Assembly: GCA_017860375.1 (NCBI GenBank)
Contig: JAGDMB010000040.1
Span: forward strand, 1 to 12,157
From: Bacteroidota bacterium
Lineage (GTDB): Bacteria; Bacteroidota; Bacteroidia; Bacteroidales; UBA10428
DNA length: 12,157 bases
Direction of reading: 5' to 3'
Shown: piece by piece, positions 7,599-12,157 of the stretch
Layout of the letters: each line of letters starts with the position of its first letter
Position numbering within the stretch: the first letter of the stretch is position 1
Notes under the pieces: model-generated
Told to the model about the DNA's origin: nothing
Database searches by the model: none
What the model saw: the letters and a program-made list of their open reading frames with translations, nothing else
Translations under genes and position numbers: made by a program

Positions 7599-8444
7599 TC
7601 ATTCATAGAGCGTAAATTGACCACGGTTCTGTGCATCGCTGTATATGCTGGTTTCCAGTTCATTCAGCAGTCTTATCTTGCGTTTGTTCAGGATGATCTT
7701 TTCGATATCATTCTTCACCAGTTCAAAGGGTGAAGGGTCCCCTTTTAAAGCGTAGTCATAAACGCGGACAAAATAATAATAAACCGAGTCAGAGGCCTCA
7801 ATGGTTTGCCTGTAATGCAAAAAATTCCCGGGATTTCCAATCTGCACCGGAATTTTTTCAAGCAGTCCCGAGAAATCCACCCAGCTTTCATTGAAGAAAT
7901 CATAGGTTTCGGCATACTGAAAGCAGTATGCTTCGAGGCTGTTGATGCTGGCAGGATCATCCGACCGGTACCATTGCCGAAGTTTGTATATCTCAGGGGC
8001 CGACCGGGGCACCTTTATATAAATCGATTTTACAATATCCCGGTTGAGAAGGAAATTGGATGTATTCTGATTATAATACGCTTCAATTTCCTCATTGCGG
8101 ATGGTAGTATCCAGTTTTTGTTTCAGCAGGCTTTGTTCGTATTTATAGATCAGCAAGGAGCTTCTGTAATTTTCAATTTGCTCCTTTACATCCTTTTCAT
8201 CTTCCGTAAGGTTCAGTTCTGCCTTATTCAGCAGCAATTGCTTTCGCACCCATTTTTCAATGAAGTTTCTGGCAATCTGAATACTGTCTTCCGCTGAGAC
8301 ACCTTCGGGAAAGATCCCTTTCATATCTGCCGCCGACAAGGTTTTATCCAGTACACGTGCAACCGGTTTTTCCTGGGTAAGCCGGACTTCATTTTTGCAC
8401 GACAGCATTACGAAAAACAGGATCAGGCATGCAAATCTGAGCAT
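7599..8444 (-). CDS. lipoprotein, divergent parvulin/SurA-like chaperone
   Basis: Predicted 281-aa lipoprotein. From the ATG at 8444 it begins MLRFACLILFFVMLSC, a short type II signal with C16 as the lipidated cysteine; a longer in-frame start at 8483 would overlap the upstream gene by 32 bp. The N-terminal half (about 25-120) is helical and resembles SurA_N-type regions: 'ARVLDKTLSAADMKGIFP', then 'FIEKWVRKQLLLNKAELNL'. The C-terminal half has spacing reminiscent of a parvulin domain, including 'DIVKSIYIKVP' where a family member would have its first strand, and 'YYFVRVYDY' where 'GYHIIKV' would be. It lacks the GG..GW and GYHI signatures, so isomerase activity is unlikely. It sits between two PPIase genes, with gaps of 7 and 6 bp. 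I infer a membrane-anchored holding chaperone; no experimental role is known to me. Confidence 0.82.
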   Translation of the reverse strand: MLRFACLILFFVMLSCKNEVRLTQEKPVARVLDKTLSAADMKGIFPEGVSAEDSIQIARNFIEKWVRKQLLLNKAELNLTEDEKDVKEQIENYRSSLLIYKYEQSLLKQKLDTTIRNEEIEAYYNQNTSNFLLNRDIVKSIYIKVPRSAPEIYKLRQWYRSDDPASINSLEAYCFQYAETYDFFNESWVDFSGLLEKIPVQIGNPGNFLHYRQTIEASDSVYYYFVRVYDYALKGDPSPFELVKNDIEKIILNKRKIRLLNELETSIYSDAQNRGQFTLYE

Positions 8445-8451
8445 CGAAAGA

Positions 8452-10401
8452 TTATTTGATGGTTTCAAAAACTTTTTCGTCAATCACAACGGGATATTTC
8501 AACCGCAATTCTTTGATCCAGGCTTTTTCAAGTTCATTCTGATAATCGGCTGTTACCAGTCCGCGCGCCTCCTTCAATAATTTTGTCTGCGGTTTGAGAA
8601 TGCCGTTGATGCATACCACGGCAGTTTTGTCCTTTTCTTTGTAAGCTTTAAGCGTGCCTTTCTTCCACTCCATCGAGTCCACGACCGGATCGCTTCCTTT
8701 TTCCACTTTCAGGTCCGCCACCTCCACACAGGGTAAGGTATCCTGTCCGCAAACGAGTGCGTTGAACTGTTTGGGAGTCCAATTCCTGGAGCTTCGCTGA
8801 GGGGCAAACTGCACAATTTTTGCTTCCAGGCTCGAATCTTTGGTAGAATATTTGGAAACATCGGCCCTGGTCTGCCATTTATAGTTATTCTTGTGCAGGT
8901 TGTAATATTGCTGCAGACCCAGCGTATCCTTCACCGCTTTGCTCCAAACCATGTCATCGGTAATATTGAACAGCAAAATGCCGTCGTGATATTCTTCCAT
9001 CAGGTAGCGGAATTCCGGGTATTTCTGATCCAGCCTGTCTTTTTCATATTGAAGTACCATTTCTTTCACAAAATCATCGTATTTCCGTTTTCCGATAGAC
9101 TCTATGGTTTCTTTTTTGGTATATTTTCTTCCGGCTTTGATATAGAGGCCGAGGTCCATCTGGGTATAGTCGCGGTCACCAATGGTAAAGACCGGATCGA
9201 TCAGTTCGCCTTTCAGGGAGGGGTCCCATTTGCTCTCATAGAGCGAAGTGTCGATCAGGCTTATCAGGGCAGCGACATTTTCGGGATATTCGGTAAAACC
9301 ATATTCTTTCTTCAGTTTATCGACAAAAATCGCTTCGGTGTTTTTTTGTCTTTCATCCTGGGCAATCCTTTCTTCCAGATTGGATTTCATTTCCTCAAAA
9401 GACTTTACAGGACGCTTCCCAAGGACCTGGAATATATGGTATCCGTATTCCGATTTCATGGGTTCTGTATATTCTCCGCTGTCAAGGGCAAACACCACTT
9501 CCTCGATTTCGGGAGGCAGTTCCCCTGATGAAAGCCAGCGCATTTTTCCTCCGTTTTTGGCGGATGCATCATCTTCGGAATATTTCCGGGCAACATCGGC
9601 AAAGCTTTCACCCTGCTGAAGGAGACTGTAGCATTTGTTTATTTTTTCCATGCCGGCCTGATGAGCGGCTGAGTCCGCACTGGGCCTTACACGCATCATG
9701 ATGTTCGCAAGCAGTATATCACCCAGGGCGGGCCGGAATGCATTGGTGCGAATGATATGATAGCCATACCTGGTTTTCACCGGCATGGATATCTGTCCGA
9801 CCGGTGTCTTATAGGCTGCATCTTCAAAGGCGTAAACCATTCTGAATGCCGAGAACCAGCCCAGGTTGCCTTTGTTGTTCTTTGCGGAAGGATCATCGGA
9901 ATTGGCCACGGCGATATCTTCAAAGGATTCTCCTTTAAGAATGCGGTTCCGGAGTGCCAGGATTTTATTATAGGCTTCCAGGGTATCCGCGGGTGAGGCC
10001 GTGGTGAAAGCAACTTTGACAGCAATATGACTGGCATTCACTTCGGTTGCTATCCTGCGGTAGGTTTCTTTCAGCATTTGCTCATCCTGTTCCTTGTCTC
10101 TCAGATAGGGTTTGGCAAGCTGGTCGCGGTATCCTCCCAGTTCATTTATGAATGAGCTCATGGTATCATAGCCCTGGGCCTTTGCTTCCATTACCTTTAA
10201 CTTGAAATTAATAAACAGGTCAAGGTATTCCCGCGGGGTTTTGTTATCGTACACAACCGAAGAATTGTTTTTATGATAAATCCGCTCAAATTCTGCCTTC
10301 GTAACTTTCTCATTGCCAAGTGTCATGATGATGTCATCTTGTCCTTTTACGAATGGCATCAGGCAAAAGCAAGCGGTGATAAGAAGAAGTTGTTTTCTCA
10401 T
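8452..10401 (-). CDS. PpiC-type peptidylprolyl isomerase, two parvulin domains plus long C-terminal region
   Basis: Secreted 649-aa peptidyl-prolyl isomerase and probable outer-membrane-protein chaperone. Seen: a signal peptide MRKQLLLITACFCLMPFVKG ending near G20/Q21, then a helical region (22-120). Parvulin domain 1 (about 122-220) has ASHI at 123-126, GNLGWFSA (178-185) and RYGYHIIR (211-218). Parvulin domain 2 (about 228-328) has YSEDDASAKNGGKMRW (274-289) and EYGYHIFQV (318-326). The C-terminal half, about 320 residues, has no intact parvulin motif. It does contain 'LQQYYNLHKNNYKW' and ends with a helix-rich 'YQNELEKAWIKELRLKYPVV' stretch, which suggests a third, degenerate module. It follows guaB after 29 bp; that gap holds a weak -7-like sequence at 10417-10424, so an internal promoter is possible. 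The lipoprotein gene follows after 7 bp. Confidence 0.92.
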   Translation of the reverse strand: MRKQLLLITACFCLMPFVKGQDDIIMTLGNEKVTKAEFERIYHKNNSSVVYDNKTPREYLDLFINFKLKVMEAKAQGYDTMSSFINELGGYRDQLAKPYLRDKEQDEQMLKETYRRIATEVNASHIAVKVAFTTASPADTLEAYNKILALRNRILKGESFEDIAVANSDDPSAKNNKGNLGWFSAFRMVYAFEDAAYKTPVGQISMPVKTRYGYHIIRTNAFRPALGDILLANIMMRVRPSADSAAHQAGMEKINKCYSLLQQGESFADVARKYSEDDASAKNGGKMRWLSSGELPPEIEEVVFALDSGEYTEPMKSEYGYHIFQVLGKRPVKSFEEMKSNLEERIAQDERQKNTEAIFVDKLKKEYGFTEYPENVAALISLIDTSLYESKWDPSLKGELIDPVFTIGDRDYTQMDLGLYIKAGRKYTKKETIESIGKRKYDDFVKEMVLQYEKDRLDQKYPEFRYLMEEYHDGILLFNITDDMVWSKAVKDTLGLQQYYNLHKNNYKWQTRADVSKYSTKDSSLEAKIVQFAPQRSSRNWTPKQFNALVCGQDTLPCVEVADLKVEKGSDPVVDSMEWKKGTLKAYKEKDKTAVVCINGILKPQTKLLKEARGLVTADYQNELEKAWIKELRLKYPVVIDEKVFETIK

Positions 10402-10430
10402 TTTTATAAGGTTAATTAAATATATACTTA

Positions 10431-11900
10431 TTATCTGCTATAATTGGGCGCTTCGCGCGTAATCGTAACATCATGCGGATGGGCTTCAATAAGTCCCGAA
10501 TTGGTTACCCTCACAAATTTTGCCTGCATCAGTTCCCCGATATTCCGCGCACCGCAATATCCCATACCGGCTCTCAGGCCGCCGACCATTTGAAAGATCA
10601 CCTCCGAAAGGGTTCCTTTATAGGGGACCTGGGCCACGATTCCTTCCGGGACCAGTTTTTTAACGTCTTCTTCAGGGTCCTGAAAATACCGGTCACCTGA
10701 ACCTTGCTGCATGGCTTCAATTGATCCCATGCCGCGGTATGACTTGTATTTTCGTCCGTTAAAGATGATCGTCTCCCCCGGTGATTCTTCCACACCGGCA
10801 AAAAGCGAACCTGCCATTACGGAACTTGCACCGGCAGCAATGGCCTTCACCATATCACCGGAATACCGGAGTCCTCCATCGGCTATGACAGGAATACCGG
10901 TATCTTTTAACGCGGATGCCACATCAAATATTGCGGAAAGTTGGGGCACCCCCACACCGGCAATGACTCGGGTAGTACAAATGGATCCCGGTCCTATGCC
11001 CACCTTCACCCCGTCTGCTCCGGCTTTTGCCAGATCAAGGGCCGCTTCGGCAGTGGCAATATTACCGACTATAAAATCGATGGAAGGGAACCGTTTTTTA
11101 GCACTTTTTAACACTTCAATGACACCTTTTGAATGTCCGTGAGAGGTATCAATGACGACCGCATCGACATCCGATTTAACGAGGGCTTCAATACGATCGA
11201 GGGTGTCTTTGGTAATTCCAACGGCTGCGGCAACACGCAAACGGCCCATAGAATCCTTGCAGGCGTTGGGTCTGTCCTTTGCCTTGGTGATATCCTTGTA
11301 GGTTATCAGCCCGATCAGCCGGTTATTTTCATCCACTACCGGAAGTTTTTCAATTTTATGGTGCTGAAGGATATCGGCTGCCTTCTCCAGGTCGGTTTCC
11401 TGGGTTGTGGTAATAATATTGCGGCTTGTCATTACCTCGCTGATAGGCTTGTTCATCTGCTGTTCAAAGCGCAGATCACGGTTCGTGACGATGCCGATCA
11501 GTTTATGTTGCCCGTCAACAACCGGAATGCCTCCGATCTTGTATTCTTTCATCAGGCTAATTGCATCACCCACATTGGCTGTAGAATGAATGGTAATGGG
11601 GTCGTAGATCATGCCGTTCTCGGCACGTTTCACAATTTTTACCTGTTTGGCCTGTTCCTCGACACTCATGTTCTTATGGATCACGCCAATTCCTCCCTCA
11701 CGAGCCATGGCCATAGCCAGTGCTGCTTCCGTGACGGTATCCATAGCGGCCGAAACAATCGGGGCATTCAGCTTAATGGAACGGGTAAGCCGTGAGGAAA
11801 TGTCCACCTCTTTCGGCAGGATATCCGAGTAGGCTGGTACCAGCAGCACATCATCGAACGTAAGTGCCTCATATACTATTTTTTCCGGGAGAGGAGCCAT
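10431..11900 (-). CDS. guaB: IMP dehydrogenase
   Basis: Oxidises IMP to XMP with NAD+, the committed step of guanine nucleotide synthesis; cytoplasmic tetramer. The 489-aa length is standard for bacterial GuaB. Seen in order: the N-terminal barrel start ALTFDDVLLVPAYSDILP (12-29), and SAAMDTVTE (50-58). A CBS-domain pair is inserted at about 97-208, with 'GGIPVVD' and 'KLPVVDE'. Then come D251 in VVIDTSHGHS, NAD-side GNIATAEAA (279-287), the catalytic loop GPGSICTTR (303-311) with C308, phosphate-binding ADGGLRYSGD (340-349), YRGMGS (388-393), and the flap Arg-Tyr dyad R404/Y405 in GDRYFQ. All key residues are present, so it should be active. It heads the minus-strand operon and is divergent from recQ. 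The ATG at 11900 gives the usual family N-terminus. Confidence 0.98.
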   Translation of the reverse strand: MAPLPEKIVYEALTFDDVLLVPAYSDILPKEVDISSRLTRSIKLNAPIVSAAMDTVTEAALAMAMAREGGIGVIHKNMSVEEQAKQVKIVKRAENGMIYDPITIHSTANVGDAISLMKEYKIGGIPVVDGQHKLIGIVTNRDLRFEQQMNKPISEVMTSRNIITTTQETDLEKAADILQHHKIEKLPVVDENNRLIGLITYKDITKAKDRPNACKDSMGRLRVAAAVGITKDTLDRIEALVKSDVDAVVIDTSHGHSKGVIEVLKSAKKRFPSIDFIVGNIATAEAALDLAKAGADGVKVGIGPGSICTTRVIAGVGVPQLSAIFDVASALKDTGIPVIADGGLRYSGDMVKAIAAGASSVMAGSLFAGVEESPGETIIFNGRKYKSYRGMGSIEAMQQGSGDRYFQDPEEDVKKLVPEGIVAQVPYKGTLSEVIFQMVGGLRAGMGYCGARNIGELMQAKFVRVTNSGLIEAHPHDVTITREAPNYSR

Positions 11901-11927
11901 AAATTGGATACTTAAAATTAAATGGAG

Positions 11928-11935
11928 CGAAATTA
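11928..11935 (-). promoter_or_regulatory. possible -7 element of the guaB operon promoter
   Basis: On the minus strand these bases read TAATTTCG, seven of eight matches to TAnnTTTG, about 28 bp upstream of the guaB ATG. This would give a leader of roughly 20 nt. The region is strongly A/T-rich, as expected of a promoter, but no good -33 TTG lies at the standard spacing. Confidence 0.35.
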
Positions 11936-11976
11936 CAAAAATTTGAAGTAATATTGATTTTTAAAACGAAATTATC

Positions 11977-12061
11977 CCGCAAATGCGGTTGGCTACAGGA
12001 CGATCTGTAGATCAGGGCTTTGAATCAGGCCCTGCGCCGTTATTTCCGTATAAGCCACGGA
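11977..12061 (+). other. structured intergenic region with four perfect inverted repeats, upstream of recQ
   Basis: Between guaB and recQ there are four consecutive short perfect inverted repeats. They are CCGC/GCGG around a 4-nt loop (11977-11988), CTACAG/CTGTAG around a 6-nt loop (11993-12010), CAGGGC/GCCCTG around a 10-nt loop (12013-12034), and TCCGT/ACGGA around a 7-nt loop (12045-12061). An alternative pairing of AAATGCGG (11981-11988) with CCGTTATTT (12037-12045) would enclose the two middle hairpins in a three-way junction. The segment ends 7 bp before the recQ ATG, so if transcribed it would form most of the recQ leader. It could instead be DNA-level operator sites. I do not recognise it as a known riboswitch or tRNA. 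Confidence 0.45.
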
Positions 12062-12068
12062 TTAAACC

Positions 12069-12157
12069 ATGAAAGATTACCGGCAAATAGTGAAGGATCA
12101 CTGGGGCTATATATCCTTTCGGCCCATGCAGGAAGAGATCATACAATCCGTAATGGA
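12069..12157 (+). CDS. recQ: RecQ family ATP-dependent DNA helicase, N-terminal fragment (cut by window edge)
   Basis: Only the first 29 codons and two bases are in the window. From the ATG at 12069 the protein begins MKDYRQIVKDHWGYISFRPM and continues QEEIIQSVM. The HWGY..FRP.QEEII pattern (residues 11-25) is the RecQ-family motif 0, which contacts the adenine of ATP and normally precedes Walker A by about 20 residues. RecQ is a 3'-5' superfamily 2 helicase used in recombination and fork repair. The gene is divergent from guaB with 168 bp between the start codons. The helicase core, zinc-binding domain and HRDC domain lie outside the window, so their presence cannot be judged. Confidence 0.85.
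   Translation, partial: MKDYRQIVKDHWGYISFRPMQEEIIQSVM

Noticed and set aside
8445..8483. Longer start for the lipoprotein, overlapping the upstream PPIase gene by 32 bp
   Set aside because: It would put 13 polar residues before a lipoprotein signal that is already complete from the ATG at 8444, and the shorter start matches the 6-7 bp spacing of the rest of the operon.
12013..12034. Hairpin with TTTGAATC in its loop as the T-arm of a tRNA
   Set aside because: The loop is 10 nt instead of 7, and no acceptor, D or anticodon arms of tRNA geometry surround it.
1..12157. recG and recQ as parts of one DNA-repair locus
   Set aside because: They are about 10 kb apart, at opposite edges, each divergent from a different operon; proximity looks incidental.

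Overview
The window looks like a chromosomal housekeeping segment from a member of the Bacteroidota, probably Bacteroidales-like. Three things support this. The gene set includes an OstA-like protein, a chain of SurA/PpiC-type periplasmic proteins behind guaB, a DUF2795 protein, and a methyltransferase of the 'GVHSPFVF' type. The clearest promoter element is an exact match to the Bacteroidota -7 consensus TAnnTTTG. Most starts lack a Shine-Dalgarno sequence and have A/T-rich upstream bases. I see no tRNA, rRNA, CRISPR array, insertion sequence, phage gene or attachment site, and no stretch above 300 bases without a gene.

Layout from left to right. (1) A minus-strand recG helicase gene whose C-terminal end lies outside the left edge (1-2031). 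(2) A divergent intergenic region of about 170 bp, then a plus-strand run: an uncharacterised class I SAM-dependent methyltransferase, a MacB/LolD-type ABC transporter ATPase without a permease nearby, and a PduO-type cobalamin adenosyltransferase. (3) A small, very acidic DUF2795 protein behind its own promoter. (4) A tightly packed minus-strand operon, read from right to left: guaB (IMP dehydrogenase), a 649-aa PpiC-type protein, a 281-aa lipoprotein, a 447-aa SurA-type protein, and an OstA-like protein. Gaps within the last four genes are only 6-7 bp. (5) A guaB/recQ divergent region containing a string of perfect inverted repeats, and the first 29 codons of a plus-strand recQ helicase gene cut by the right edge.

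How the genes work together. The guaB operon is the coherent unit. Three secreted proteins with intact or degenerate parvulin domains would escort or fold outer-membrane proteins in the periplasm, and the OstA-like protein belongs to the family that moves lipopolysaccharide through the periplasm, so the operon links outer-membrane protein folding to LPS export. guaB makes guanine nucleotides, and its place at the head of the operon has no obvious mechanistic reason. recG and recQ, at opposite ends, are both DNA-repair helicases but are not in one transcription unit.

No defence, secretion or biosynthetic island stands out. The items most worth a second look are the structured guaB-recQ intergenic region, the degenerate parvulin modules in the chaperone operon, and the uncharacterised methyltransferase and orphan ATPase pair.
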